From: Gordonia otitidis NBRC 100426
Lineage (GTDB): Bacteria > Actinomycetota > Actinomycetes > Mycobacteriales > Mycobacteriaceae
NCBI RefSeq assembly: GCF_000248075.1
Contig: NZ_BAFB01000087.1
Span: forward strand, 1 to 64,000
Direction: 5' to 3'
Length of the DNA stretch: 64,000 nt
Numbering within the stretch: the stretch's first letter is position 1; each line of letters starts with the position of its first letter. The translations under genes and the position numbers were made by a program. Below the pieces are notes generated by a model, which made no database searches, had not been told where the DNA came from, and was given only the letters and a program-made list of their open reading frames with translations. This document shows, one piece after another, positions 19,333 to 29,541 of this stretch.

Positions 19333-20010
19333 GTGATCGCCCACGCGATCGGGGATGTGCTGCCGATCGCCGTTGCCGTGGCGATCAGTCCGGTGGCGAT
19401 CATCACCGGCGTCGTGCTCCTGTTGTCGGAGCATGGTCGTGGCAAGGCCGCACTGTTCGCCATCGGGTGGGTCGTCACACTCTTGATCGTCACGGGCGTC
19501 GCGGTCGCCATCACCGACGTCGCCGAGGAGGACGAGCCCACTGCCACCGAACACGGTGTGCAGGTCTTCACCCTCGTGCTCGGGCTGTTCTTCCTTTTTC
19601 TCGCGGTGATGTCCTGGCGCAACCGACCTGCGCCGGGAGAGCCGGCGAAGGAGGCCAAGCTCCTCGCGCGCGTCACCGCGATGTCGGGACTGGCGGTCCT
19701 GGCTCTCGGCCTGATCGAGGGCATCGCGATCGTCAAGAACGTACCGCTCAGTCTCGGCGCCGGTGCACGGATCGCCGAGGACACCCAGCGTGGTGCGTCG
19801 GCATGGGTGGTGCTCGTGATCTACGTGCTGATCGCCAGTATCGGCATACTGCTTCCGCTACTGATCGCCGTCGTCGGCGGACACCGTCTCGATCCGGCTC
19901 TGAGCAACTTCCGGCAGTGGCTCGAGGACAACATCTCGCCGATCACGATCATCACGCTTCTCGTGGTGGGTGCCTACTTCGTCGGGAAAGGTCTGGCGAT
20001 CTTCTCGTGA
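19333..20010 (+). CDS. GAP family (Sap/LysE-like) membrane protein
   Basis: The 225-residue protein has six predicted transmembrane helices in two groups of three, with a loop at about residues 80-120 rich in charge. Conserved starts are IGDVLPIAVAVAISPVAIITGV and GLIEGIAIVKNVPLSLGAG. GAP (Sap) proteins in mycobacteria assist export of glycopeptidolipids; the cargo here is unknown. GTG 19333 follows a GAGG. Its 3' end overlaps the HNH gene on the opposite strand by 37 bp. Confidence 0.75.
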   Translation: MIAHAIGDVLPIAVAVAISPVAIITGVVLLLSEHGRGKAALFAIGWVVTLLIVTGVAVAITDVAEEDEPTATEHGVQVFTLVLGLFFLFLAVMSWRNRPAPGEPAKEAKLLARVTAMSGLAVLALGLIEGIAIVKNVPLSLGAGARIAEDTQRGASAWVVLVIYVLIASIGILLPLLIAVVGGHRLDPALSNFRQWLEDNISPITIITLLVVGAYFVGKGLAIFS

Positions 20011-20381
20011 TCGCCGATCACCGTTGCGCCCTCGAACCGCTCGGCGAGCAACGCACTGATCTGCACCTGGCGGGTCAGGAATTCGCGCTCGTCGAGCTTC
20101 TTGCGGCGCATCCACGTGGTGACCTCGGTGTTGCATTTGCTGGCATTGCACGATCGGCAACAGGGGACGACGTTCGTCAGGGTGTAGCGCCCGCCGCGGG
20201 AGATCGCCAGCATGCAATCACGCTGCAGCGCAGCGCCTTCGGAGCCGCAGTACGCACACCCGCCCCAGGCCTCGCGCAGCGCGATCCACTGGTCGGGCGT
20301 GAGATCGTTGGACTGCGCAGCCACTCGGGCTCGACGCCGCCGTGCATAGCGATTGGCGCGGGTGCGTGGGCGGGGTGGCAT
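19974..20381 (-). CDS. HNH endonuclease-family protein
   Basis: The 135-residue protein has a basic N-terminus and an HNH/zinc core: CAYC (42-45), the segment RDCMLAISRGGRYTLTNVV, then CCRSC (74-78) and NASK. In classical HNH enzymes the first motif is D-H; here it is D55-C56, so the catalytic histidine appears replaced and activity is uncertain. A TAGTCT hexamer at 20388-20393 lies 6 nt before the ATG (leaderless). It overlaps the end of the GAP gene tail to tail. No neighbouring methylase suggests a restriction system. Confidence 0.75.
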   Translation of the reverse strand: MPPRPRTRANRYARRRRARVAAQSNDLTPDQWIALREAWGGCAYCGSEGAALQRDCMLAISRGGRYTLTNVVPCCRSCNASKCNTEVTTWMRRKKLDEREFLTRQVQISALLAERFEGATVIGDHEKIARPFPTK

Positions 20382-20387
20382 GAGCTC

Positions 20388-20393
20388 AGACTA
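20388..20393 (-). promoter_or_regulatory. -10 hexamer of the HNH gene (leaderless)
   Basis: TAGTCT on the minus strand, 6 nt before the ATG at 20381. Confidence 0.5.
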
Positions 20394-20498
20394 GCCTCGA
20401 CGCCTCACGTGTCACTTCCGCCACACCGCGGACGACGCGGTGTGTGCGGTGAGGGCGCGGTCGTCGGCGCGCATACCTGGCCCGTGGTCGCTTCGTCC

Positions 20499-20504
20499 TA
20501 GACT
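20499..20504 (+). promoter_or_regulatory. -10 hexamer of thyA (leaderless)
   Basis: TAGACT lies 7 nt before GTG 20512, and there is no ribosome binding site between them. Confidence 0.55.
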
Positions 20505-20511
20505 GGCAGCC

Positions 20512-21345
20512 GTGAGTACGGCCATTCGCGACCTCCGACCGACCGAGCCCATCCCGACCCCATACGAGGATCTTCTGCGTCTGGTGATGGACACCGGCAC
20601 GCCCAAGGCCGACCGCACCGGCACGGGAACGCGCAGTCTGTTCGGGCACCAACTCCGCTACGACCTCAGCCAGGGTTTCCCCTTGATCACCACCAAGAAG
20701 GTGCATCTGAAGTCGATCATCTATGAGTTGTTGTGGTTCCTCAGGGGCGACTCCAACGTGCGCTGGCTGCAGGACCGTGGCGTGACGATCTGGGACGAGT
20801 GGGCCGACGAGAACGGTGAGCTCGGCCCCGTCTACGGCGTCCAGTGGCGGAGCTGGCCGACGCCGACCGGTGACCACATCGACCAGATCACTGCCGCACT
20901 CGAGACCCTGCGGACCGATCCGGATTCGCGCCGCAACATCGTGTCGGCATGGAACGTGGGGGAGATCCCGCAGATGGCGCTACCGCCGTGTCACGCGTTC
21001 TTCCAGTTCTACGTCGCCGACGGCACGTTGTCGTGTCAGCTCTATCAGCGCAGTGCCGACCTGTTTCTCGGTGTTCCGTTCAACATCGCGTCGTACGCCC
21101 TGCTGACGCACATGATGGCTCAGCAGGCGGGTCTCGAGGTCGGCGAGTTCGTGTGGACCGGCGGTGACTGCCACATCTACGACAACCACGTCGACCAGGT
21201 GGAGCTGCAACTCTCGCGCGACCCCTATCCGTATCCCACCCTGCGGCTCCGTGAGCGCGAGTCGATCTTCGACTACGAGTACGACGACGTCGAGGTCTTC
21301 GACTACCGGTCACACCCGGGGATCAAGGCGCCCGTCGCAGTCTGA
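20512..21345 (+). CDS. thyA: Thymidylate synthase ThyA
   Basis: ThyA methylates dUMP to dTMP with methylene-tetrahydrofolate, producing dihydrofolate. The 277-residue product has catalytic Cys160 in [24 protein letters not shown] near residue 35 and [22 protein letters not shown] 20512 is fixed by the leaderless promoter and by the N-terminus typical of the family. dfrA follows 66 bp later and regenerates the folate. A second, unrelated synthase (thyX) lies 4.3 kb downstream, as in M. tuberculosis. Confidence 0.97.
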   Translation: MSTAIRDLRPTEPIPTPYEDLLRLVMDTGTPKADRTGTGTRSLFGHQLRYDLSQGFPLITTKKVHLKSIIYELLWFLRGDSNVRWLQDRGVTIWDEWADENGELGPVYGVQWRSWPTPTGDHIDQITAALETLRTDPDSRRNIVSAWNVGEIPQMALPPCHAFFQFYVADGTLSCQLYQRSADLFLGVPFNIASYALLTHMMAQQAGLEVGEFVWTGGDCHIYDNHVDQVELQLSRDPYPYPTLRLRERESIFDYEYDDVEVFDYRSHPGIKAPVAV

Positions 21346-21399
21346 TTCCCGGTCGTCACGGACGCGGTCGGGGCGAGCGGGCCTGTCGGACCGCGGCGG

Positions 21400-21405
21400 T
21401 ACTCT
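21400..21405 (+). promoter_or_regulatory. -10 hexamer of dfrA (leaderless)
   Basis: TACTCT is followed by 6 nt and then ATG 21412. dfrA therefore probably has its own leaderless transcript besides read-through from thyA. Confidence 0.55.
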
Positions 21406-21411
21406 CACTGC

Positions 21412-21936
21412 ATGGCCACCGTCATCACACTCGTCTGGGCGCAGGATCGGGTCGGCGCCATCGGGCGTGACAACTCGATTCCCTGGCGCGTACCCGAGGA
21501 CATGCGACGCTTCCGCGAACTGACGGGCTCCGACCCGGTGGTGATGGGGCGGAAGACCTGGGAGTCGCTACCCGAGCGGTTCCGCCCGCTACCCGAGCGT
21601 CGCAACATCGTCATCACCCGCAACCATGACTACATCGCGTCGGGCGCAGAGATCGCAGATTCGCTGCGTGAGGCTCTCGACCGGATCGTCGGAGCTGTCA
21701 CCGTCATGGGTGGCGGAGCGATCTACGAGGCAGCCATGGAACATGCCTCGCAGTTGCGCATCACCGAGATCGACCTGCTCGTCGACGGTGCCGACGCGTT
21801 CGCACCCGAGATAGACCCGTACGCCTGGGAGGTTGCGGAGACCACCGCGTGGCAGACGTCGTCGGGCGGTCTGCGCTACCGCTTCGTCGACTATCTCCGA
21901 CATGGCGCGGCGGCCGACATACGCCGAGGAGCCTGA
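21412..21936 (+). CDS. folA: Dihydrofolate reductase
   Basis: DHFR reduces dihydrofolate to tetrahydrofolate with NADPH. The 174-residue product has the family order ITLVWAQDRVGAIG, SIPWRVPEDMRRF (the acidic substrate-binding position), VVMGRKTWESLP and the NADPH loop VMGGGAIYEAA. It follows thyA, whose product dihydrofolate it recycles. It is followed 11 bp later by the glycosylase-like gene. Also named dfrA in mycobacteria. Confidence 0.96.
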   Translation: MATVITLVWAQDRVGAIGRDNSIPWRVPEDMRRFRELTGSDPVVMGRKTWESLPERFRPLPERRNIVITRNHDYIASGAEIADSLREALDRIVGAVTVMGGGAIYEAAMEHASQLRITEIDLLVDGADAFAPEIDPYAWEVAETTAWQTSSGGLRYRFVDYLRHGAAADIRRGA

Positions 21937-21947
21937 CCGTCGCCACG

Positions 21948-23192
21948 ATGACACCTCCGCAGATCTCGGCCGCGCAGGCGGCTCGAATCGCGCTCGACGC
22001 ACAGTGTTTCGGGCGACGGGCACCGGCCGCCGAGGTGACGCGCAGACAAGTGTCGCGGGTGATCGAACGCACGCGCCTGATCCAGATGGATTCGGTGAAC
22101 ATCGCCGTGCGCGCTCACTATCTACCGCTGTTCTCGCGACTCGGTCCGTACGACCGCACACTCCTCGACCGCGCGGCCTGGCATCCGGGACGGGCCAGGC
22201 GAATGCTCGTCGAGTACTGGGCACATGAGGCCGCGCTGATCCCGCTCGATGATTGGCCGCTGTTCGGTTGGCGGATGGAGGAGTACCGCGACGGACGGTA
22301 CCGCCATACGCGGGAACTGATGCGGGACAACCGGGCGCTCGCTGCCGACATCCGTGCACTGATCGCCGACATCGGACCGGCGACGCCGCGTCTCATCGAG
22401 AACCACCTGGGAATCGAACGCGAACCCAGTGCGCCGGGCGGCTGGTGGAATCGGGGCGACGTGAAGCATCTCTGCGAGGCGATGTTCGCCTCGGGCGAGT
22501 TGTCTGCGGTGCGCGACGCGAATTTCGGCAGGCACTACGACCTCACCGAACGTGTGGTCGGCGACGTCGCGCAGCGTCGAATCGGCAGGGCCGATGCACA
22601 CCGCGCACTGGTGACGCGCGCGGCCCGTGCGCTTGGAGTCGCGACGGTCCCCGACCTCGCCGACTACTACCGTCTCAAGAACGACGATGTGCGCAGAGCA
22701 GTTGCAGAACTCACCGAAGACGGTGCGCTGCAACAGTTGTCGGTGCACGGGTGGAAAGAGTCGGCGTACGTGCACGAGTCGACTCCGATCCCGCGTGGGA
22801 TCGCACGGGCCGACGAACGGTCGACGCTGCTGTCGCCCTTCGACCCGTTGGTGTTCTTCCGACCGCGCGCCGAGCGGCTGTTCGGCTTCCGCTACCGCAT
22901 CGAGATCTACGTGCCGGAGCACAAACGGGTGCACGGCTACTACGTCCATCCCTATCTACTCGGCGACGAGATCGTCGCCCGCGTGGATCTCAAAGCCGAC
23001 CGTGGTGCGGGCGTGCTCCGGGTGCCCGCGGCCCACCTCGAAGCGGGGCAGGACGCCGATCGGGTCGCTGACAGGCTCGCCGCCGACCTGGAGGTCACCG
23101 CGCACTGGCTCGGTCTCGACGACGTCGAGATCGGTGACCGGGGAGATCTCGCCAGTCGGTTGGCAGGTGCGGCGTCGGCCACAACAACATGA
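21948..23192 (+). CDS. Winged-helix DNA glycosylase, YcaQ/AlkX family
   Basis: The 414-residue protein belongs to the HTH_42 (YcaQ/AlkZ) family: tandem winged helices with the conserved LIQMDSVN motif at residues 44-51. Family work on AlkZ and YcaQ (AlkX) found glycosylases that unhook interstrand crosslinks. The catalytic loop reads Q-x-Q in AlkZ and, as I recall, Q-x-D in AlkX. Here it is Q46-M-D48, pointing to the AlkX side. Other conserved parts are YWAHEAALIP and SPFDPLVFFRPRAERLFGF. ATG 21948 lies 11 bp after folA, so it is probably co-transcribed with nucleotide-synthesis genes. No effector genes of antibiotic synthesis are nearby, arguing for general repair. Confidence 0.85.
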   Translation: MTPPQISAAQAARIALDAQCFGRRAPAAEVTRRQVSRVIERTRLIQMDSVNIAVRAHYLPLFSRLGPYDRTLLDRAAWHPGRARRMLVEYWAHEAALIPLDDWPLFGWRMEEYRDGRYRHTRELMRDNRALAADIRALIADIGPATPRLIENHLGIEREPSAPGGWWNRGDVKHLCEAMFASGELSAVRDANFGRHYDLTERVVGDVAQRRIGRADAHRALVTRAARALGVATVPDLADYYRLKNDDVRRAVAELTEDGALQQLSVHGWKESAYVHESTPIPRGIARADERSTLLSPFDPLVFFRPRAERLFGFRYRIEIYVPEHKRVHGYYVHPYLLGDEIVARVDLKADRGAGVLRVPAAHLEAGQDADRVADRLAADLEVTAHWLGLDDVEIGDRGDLASRLAGAASATTT

Positions 23193-23277
23193 CATGCTGT
23201 GTCCGGCTTTGGGACAATCCACCGAGCATTCACCACGGCACACATTCACCGCACTGCAGAGTTCACGAGGGGTACCG

Positions 23278-24042
23278 ATGACGGTCACGCACGACGGGCG
23301 CACTTACCAACTGGTCATGTTCGACCTCGACGACACGCTGGCACCATCGAAGAGCCCGATGGACGACTCCATGGTCGAGGTGTTCGGCCGACTACTCGAG
23401 CGCAGTATGGCCTGCATCATCTCGGGTGGGCGGTTCGAGCAGTTCCAGGTCCAGGTGCTCGATCGGCTCGGGGACACCGTGAATCGCGCCAACCTCCACC
23501 TCATGCCCACGAACGGCACACAGTACGTCCGTTGGGACGGCTCCGAGTGGACGACTGTGTACGCCGAATACCTCACCGACGACGAGAAACAGCGCACCCT
23601 GACCACGCTGGAGACCGGCGCAAAACAACTCGGCCTCTGGGAGACCGAGACCTGGGGTCCGGTGCTGGAGGATCGAGGAAGTCAGATCACGTTCAGCGCG
23701 TTGGGGCAGGCCGCGCCGGTCGACGCCAAGAAGGCATGGGATCCCGACGGCCGCAAGAAGGAATCGCTACGCGCCTACGCGGCGGAGCGTCTTCCCGACC
23801 TGGAGGTTCGTAGCGGTGGGTCGACGTCGGTCGACGTCACTCGGAAGGGCATCGACAAGTCGTACGGTGCGCGGCGACTGATGGAAATCCTCGACCTCAC
23901 CGTCGATGACATCCTCTTCTACGGTGATCGACTCGACGAGGGCGGCAACGACCGTCCGGTGATGGAATTGGGCATCACCTCGATCGGGGTGACCGACTGG
24001 CACGACACGCTGGGCAAACTCAACGCACTACTCGACGAGTAG
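23278..24042 (+). CDS. HAD-IIB family phosphatase (phosphomannomutase-like)
   Basis: The 254-residue protein has HAD motif I MFDLDDTLAPSKSPMD (D-x-D nucleophile), motif II IISGGRFEQF, a conserved Lys region DVTRKGIDKSYG and motif IV GDRLDEGGND. The C2-type cap between motifs II and III resembles that of eukaryotic phosphomannomutase and Cof-type phosphatases. It is likely to hydrolyse a sugar phosphate; the substrate is unknown. ATG 23278 follows GAGGGGTACCG. The previous gene ends 85 bp upstream; the next is convergent. Confidence 0.85.
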   Translation: MTVTHDGRTYQLVMFDLDDTLAPSKSPMDDSMVEVFGRLLERSMACIISGGRFEQFQVQVLDRLGDTVNRANLHLMPTNGTQYVRWDGSEWTTVYAEYLTDDEKQRTLTTLETGAKQLGLWETETWGPVLEDRGSQITFSALGQAAPVDAKKAWDPDGRKKESLRAYAAERLPDLEVRSGGSTSVDVTRKGIDKSYGARRLMEILDLTVDDILFYGDRLDEGGNDRPVMELGITSIGVTDWHDTLGKLNALLDE

Positions 24043-24051
24043 GACGTCGGC

Positions 24052-25491
24052 TCATGCGCCGGTGGACGGGTACGTCGACGCAGCGGGCCGATGCTTTCCG
24101 AACTCGACGAGCCCCTCGATCTCCGCAGCCAGCGATACCAGCAACAGCTCGCTGTCGGCGGGCCCGACGAGCTGGGCACTCTGCGGTAGGCCCGACCCGT
24201 CCAGACCGATGGGAATCGCAGCCGCAGGATTGCCGAGGACGTTCCACGGCGACGTGAACGACGACGTCGCCGACGCCGCTCGGAGCACCCCCACGAAGCC
24301 GTGCCGGTCGAGTTGGCCCACCTCGACCGCGGTGGTCGGTGTGGTCGGGGTGAGCAGGACGTCGAAGTCGGCGAACAGTTCGTGGAGGAACGTCAAGGCA
24401 ATGCGATCGGCCTGCCGCTCTGCCCGTTGAACCCCGCGCCGAGCGACACGGCCCACGCGTGCGATGCGTCGCGTGTGTTGTTCGAGCAGTGTCGGATGCT
24501 CCACCCTGTCCGCCTCCTCGGCGACACCGGTGGCGACCTGCACCGAGAACGGGACGGAGAGGAGCGGGTAGTCGGGATCGGATTCGGTGACAGTGTGTCC
24601 CGCGTCGCGCAGACGATCGGCGAGAAGGTGAAGCGCCGCAACCGATTCGGAGTCGGCGGCTGGGCCGCCCAGTGGTCCGTCGCCCGCCGGGTTCTGCGTC
24701 GACATGCGAATTCTGAGGCGCTCGGGTGGGCGCGTCGCCGCGTCGAGGAACGAGCCCGACAGTGGTTCTGCGTGGAATCTGTCGACCGCGGTCGTGCCGG
24801 AGATCACGTCGTAGATGAGCGCGCTGTCGGCAACGGTGCGCGTCAGCGGGCCGAGCGTGCCCAGCGCGCGCCACAGATCGCGGTTGGGTGACGTGCTGAC
24901 TCTGCCTCGCTGCGGCTTGAGTCCGAACAGGCCACACCAACTCGACGGCAGCCGGATCGAACCACCCCCGTCGCCGCCGATACCGGCAGCGACCATGCCC
25001 GACGCGACTGCGGCCGCCGTACCGCCACTCGATCCGGCAGGGGAGCGCTGCGGGTCCCACGGGTTGCGGGTCCACCCGTGCGCGGCGGTTTCGGTGTAGG
25101 GCCAGATACCGAATTCGGGCATCCGGGTCTTGCCGATGATCACGGCGCCCGAGGTGCGCAGACGCCGGACCACCTCGGAGTCGGCCGTCGCCGGTGTGGT
25201 CACCGACGCGCCGCCGTAGGCGGTCGGTACACCGCGGACGTCGTTCTCGTCCTTCACCGCGATCGGGACCCCGTGCAGGGGGCCGGGTTGCGTGCCGTCC
25301 CGAAGCGCGGCGTCGAGCCGGTCTGCCTCCGACCGGGCCTCGTCGTGCAGGACCGCGGAGAACGCATTGAGTGTCGGATCGAGGCGGGCGATCTGTGCCA
25401 GACAGTGCTCGACGAGCTCACGGGAGGTGATCTCGCCCCGGGCAACCCAGGAGCGCTGGTCGTGGACGGAACTGAAATTCAGGTCGGGCAT
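24052..25491 (-). CDS. Amidase (amidase signature family)
   Basis: The 479-residue enzyme has the Ser-cisSer-Lys triad: Lys80 (GVPIAVKDEN), Ser154 (SPAGSSGGTAAAV) and nucleophile Ser178 (GGDGGGSIRLPSSW). Members hydrolyse small amides, and GatA is the best-known relative. This is a stand-alone amidase, since no gatB or gatC is adjacent. ATG 25491 (MPDLNFSSVHDQRSW) is chosen because similarity starts there; the frame is open 225 nt further with no likeness. It converges on the HAD gene with only 9 bp between the stops and is divergent from thyX. Substrate unknown. Confidence 0.88.
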   Translation of the reverse strand: MPDLNFSSVHDQRSWVARGEITSRELVEHCLAQIARLDPTLNAFSAVLHDEARSEADRLDAALRDGTQPGPLHGVPIAVKDENDVRGVPTAYGGASVTTPATADSEVVRRLRTSGAVIIGKTRMPEFGIWPYTETAAHGWTRNPWDPQRSPAGSSGGTAAAVASGMVAAGIGGDGGGSIRLPSSWCGLFGLKPQRGRVSTSPNRDLWRALGTLGPLTRTVADSALIYDVISGTTAVDRFHAEPLSGSFLDAATRPPERLRIRMSTQNPAGDGPLGGPAADSESVAALHLLADRLRDAGHTVTESDPDYPLLSVPFSVQVATGVAEEADRVEHPTLLEQHTRRIARVGRVARRGVQRAERQADRIALTFLHELFADFDVLLTPTTPTTAVEVGQLDRHGFVGVLRAASATSSFTSPWNVLGNPAAAIPIGLDGSGLPQSAQLVGPADSELLLVSLAAEIEGLVEFGKHRPAASTYPSTGA

Positions 25492-25636
25492 TCGACCATC
25501 GTCCCCGTTCCGAGAGCACGCCGTACGGTGAAACTCCGTACGACCTGTGTTGTGTGACGGGGTCGGTGGGGTGGGCGGGCCGAGGTGATCACGCTGGTGG
25601 ACAATCGTTGATGCCCGACAGGTGAGAGGAGGCGAC

Positions 25637-26389
25637 ATGGCGGACATGGTGCCGTTGAAGGTGCAGATGGTGGCCGCGACCGCTTTCAACCCGCCCGAAG
25701 ACGTCCCGTGGAGCACCGACGCCGACGGTGGTGAGGCGCTCGTCGAGTTCGCCGGCCGTGCCTGCTATCAGAGCTGGGACAAACCCAATCCACGCACCGC
25801 GACCAACGCCGGATACCTGCGACACATCCTCGAGGTGGGGCACCTGTCCCTGCTCGAGCACGCGAACGTCACGTTCTACATCACCGGCATCTCGCGGTCG
25901 TGCACGCACGAATTGATCAGGCACCGCCACTTCTCGTACTCGCAGCTCTCGCAGCGCTTCGTGCCCGAGCACGATTCCAACGTGGTCGCGCCGCCCGCGA
26001 TCAAGGGAGATGCACACCTCGAGGCGTTGTTCACCGCGGCGACCGATGCCAGCCGCAAGGCATACGGTGAGTTGCTCGATGCCCTCGAGGCGAAGTTCGC
26101 CGACGTCCCCAACGCGATCCTGCGTCGCAAACAGGCACGGCAGGCCGCACGCTCGGTTCTACCCAACGCGACCGAGACGAAGATCGTCGTCACCGGTAAC
26201 TACCGGGCGTGGCGACATTTCGTCGGAATGCGTGCCACTGAGCACGCCGACGTCGAGATCCGCCAACTCGCCGTCGAATGCCTGCGTCAACTCATGGACG
26301 TCGCACCGACCGTGTTCGGCGACTTCGAGATCGGCACCCTCGCCGACGGAACCGAGGTGGCGACGTCACCGTTCGTGCTCGAAGGCTGA
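25637..26389 (+). CDS. thyX: Flavin-dependent thymidylate synthase ThyX
   Basis: ThyX makes dTMP with FAD and methylene-tetrahydrofolate, yielding tetrahydrofolate directly. The 250-residue product has the signature RHR-x7-S (R95-H96-R97 to S105). It also has [15 protein letters not shown] and the C-terminal [14 protein letters not shown] 25637 follows AGAGGAGGCGAC; GTG 25622 is a weaker alternative. Having ThyX and ThyA together is a known feature of several mycobacteria. ThyX-only growth would spare DHFR. Confidence 0.96.
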   Translation: MADMVPLKVQMVAATAFNPPEDVPWSTDADGGEALVEFAGRACYQSWDKPNPRTATNAGYLRHILEVGHLSLLEHANVTFYITGISRSCTHELIRHRHFSYSQLSQRFVPEHDSNVVAPPAIKGDAHLEALFTAATDASRKAYGELLDALEAKFADVPNAILRRKQARQAARSVLPNATETKIVVTGNYRAWRHFVGMRATEHADVEIRQLAVECLRQLMDVAPTVFGDFEIGTLADGTEVATSPFVLEG

Positions 26390-26406
26390 GCACAAGGCGC
26401 GCGTGA

Positions 26407-27392
<986 letters not shown>

Positions 27393-27393
<1 letters not shown>

Positions 27394-29411
27394 TGGCCGC
27401 ACCGCGTCGACGCAGCGCCTCCCGCAAGGCCGGACCGCCCACTCCCGTCGAGGAGCGTCCGGTACAGACATCGGCTCCCGCCCAGTCGGCTCCGGCCCAG
27501 TCGGCCCCCAGCCAGCCCGCTGCCACCCAGTCGGCTCCCAGCCAGCCCGCTGCCACCCAGTCGGCTCCGGCACAGCAGAGCGGCCGGGCGTCCGGGGACC
27601 AGAACCAGGGCCGCGGACGGCGTCGCGGTCGCCACGAGCGCAAAGACGACACGCAGGGTGCCGCGGGCAAGCAGTCCGGATCGCAAGCACAGCCGGCGCG
27701 GCGTGAGTCCGTTCCCGTCGACCCGGCCGTCGATCGGCTCGGCACCCCGCGCAAGCTCCCACGAGGTGGACTGCGGGTCGTCGCGCTCGGCGGTATCGGC
27801 GAGATCGGCCGGAACATGACCGTTTTCGAATACAACGGCCGGCTTCTCATCGTCGACGCCGGAGTCCTGTTCCCCGAGGACGCGCAGCCCGGTGTCGACC
27901 TGATCCTGCCCGACTTCCGTTACATCGAGGACCGCATCGACGACGTCGAGGCCGTTGTCCTGACGCACGGTCACGAGGACCATATCGGCGCAGTCCCGTT
28001 CCTGCTGCGCCTGCGCAGCGACATTCCGGTCGTCGGCGCGAAATTCACGCTCGCGCTGGTCGATGCCAAGTGCAAAGAACATCGCCTGCGGCCCAAGCTC
28101 GTCGAGGTACGTGAGGGGGATCGGCTCGACTACGGACCGTTCGACCTCGAGTTCTTCGCGGTCAACCATTCGATCCCCGACGCGTTGGCTGTCGCGATCC
28201 GGACACCGGCAGGCCTGGTGCTGCACACCGGCGACATCAAACTCGATCAGCTGCCACTCGACCACCGACTCACCGACCTCGCCGGATTCAGCCGGCTCGG
28301 TGACGAGGGTGTCGACCTGTTCCTCGTCGACTCCACCAATGCCGAGGTGCCCGGTTTCGTCACACCCGAACGTGAGATCGGCTCCGTTCTCGACCAGGTG
28401 ATCGGCAAAGCGAAACAACGCGTGATCGTCGCCTCCTTCGCCAGCCACGTGCACCGAATCCAGCAGATCATCGACGTCGCGCACGCGCACAACAGGCGTG
28501 TCACGTTCGTCGGACGGTCGATGGTGCGCAACATGCAGATCGCACAGGATCTCGGCTATCTCCACGTGCCCGACGGCGTCGTCGTCGACATGGACACCGC
28601 CGCAACGCTTCCGGATCACCGGCTCGTACTGATCTCCACGGGTTCGCAGGGTGAGCCGCTGTCTGCGCTGTCGCGGATGGCGCGTGGCGAGCACCGACAG
28701 ATCAACATCCGGGCCGACGATCTCGTGGTGTTGGCGTCGTCGCTGATCCCGGGCAACGAGAACTCGGTGTTCGCCGTGGTCAACGGTCTCGCGAAGCGCG
28801 GCGCCACGGTCATCACGCAGCAGAACGCCAAGGTTCACGTGTCCGGACACGCGTCGGCGGGGGAACTCCTCTACCTCTACAACGCGGTGCGTCCGACGAA
28901 TGCGATGCCCGTCCACGGTGAGTGGCGCCACCTGCGTGCCAATGCCGCGCTCGCGGTCGCGACTGGCGTGCACCCCGATCGCGTCATGCTGGCCGAGGAC
29001 GGTGTCGTCGTCGATCTCGTCGACGGTCGGGCCGAGATCGTCGGGCGCGTGCCCGTCGGTCACGTGTACGTCGACGGTCTGTCGGTCGGAGATGTGGGGG
29101 AGTCGACCCTGTCGGAACGTCTCGTGCTCGGCGAGGGTGGATTCATCGCGATCACCGTCGCGGTCGACACCGCAACGGGACGGCCGGTCAGCCCACCCGA
29201 GGTGTCCGGACGCGGATTCTCCGACGATCCGGAGGCGCTCAAGGAAGCCGCCGGGCTCGTCGATCAGGCGCTCGATTCGCTTGCGGCAGAGGGTGTCACC
29301 GATACGCATCGGATCGCACAGACAATTCGCCGCGTCGTCGGCCGGTGGGTGGCCGACACCTACCGTCGACGCCCGATGATCGTGCCGACCGTGCTGGCCG
29401 TCGGGTCCTGA
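27393..29411 (+). CDS. rnj: Ribonuclease J with repeat-containing N-terminal extension
   Basis: RNase J is a metallo-beta-lactamase/beta-CASP ribonuclease with 5' exo- and endonuclease activity in rRNA maturation and mRNA decay. The metal motif HGHEDH is at about residues 192-197. It is followed by HTGDIKLD, LVDSTNAE and the beta-CASP signatures (FVGRSMVRNM; STGSQGEPLSALSR; HVSGHA). The C-terminal domain ends the 672 residues. The first 110 residues are an actinobacterial extension rich in Ala, Pro, Gln, Ser, then a basic GRGRRRGRHERK stretch that may bind RNA. It contains tandem QSAPSQPAAT repeats. Start ATG 27393 overlaps the dapA stop by one base. Confidence 0.96.
27498..27557 (+). repeat. 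30-bp tandem repeat in rnj
   Basis: Two near-identical 30-bp units (27498-27527, 27528-27557) are flanked by partial units. They encode QSAPSQPAAT twice in frame, so copy number can vary without breaking the gene. Confidence 0.85.
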
Positions 29412-29541
29412 CGACAACTCGGCCGGTCCCGGCTGCCGCAGGCATAGGTGTGCCGATATGCTCTGTGCGGCCCGCGAATTCGTGGGAGGCGACGGGGCAC
29501 AGGCCCTGCCGGGACGTGACAGAAAGCCCGAAAGGCCACCA

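Noticed and set aside
27498-27557. Regular 30-bp repeats as a possible CRISPR
   Set aside because: Units are contiguous without spacers and are translated in frame inside rnj.
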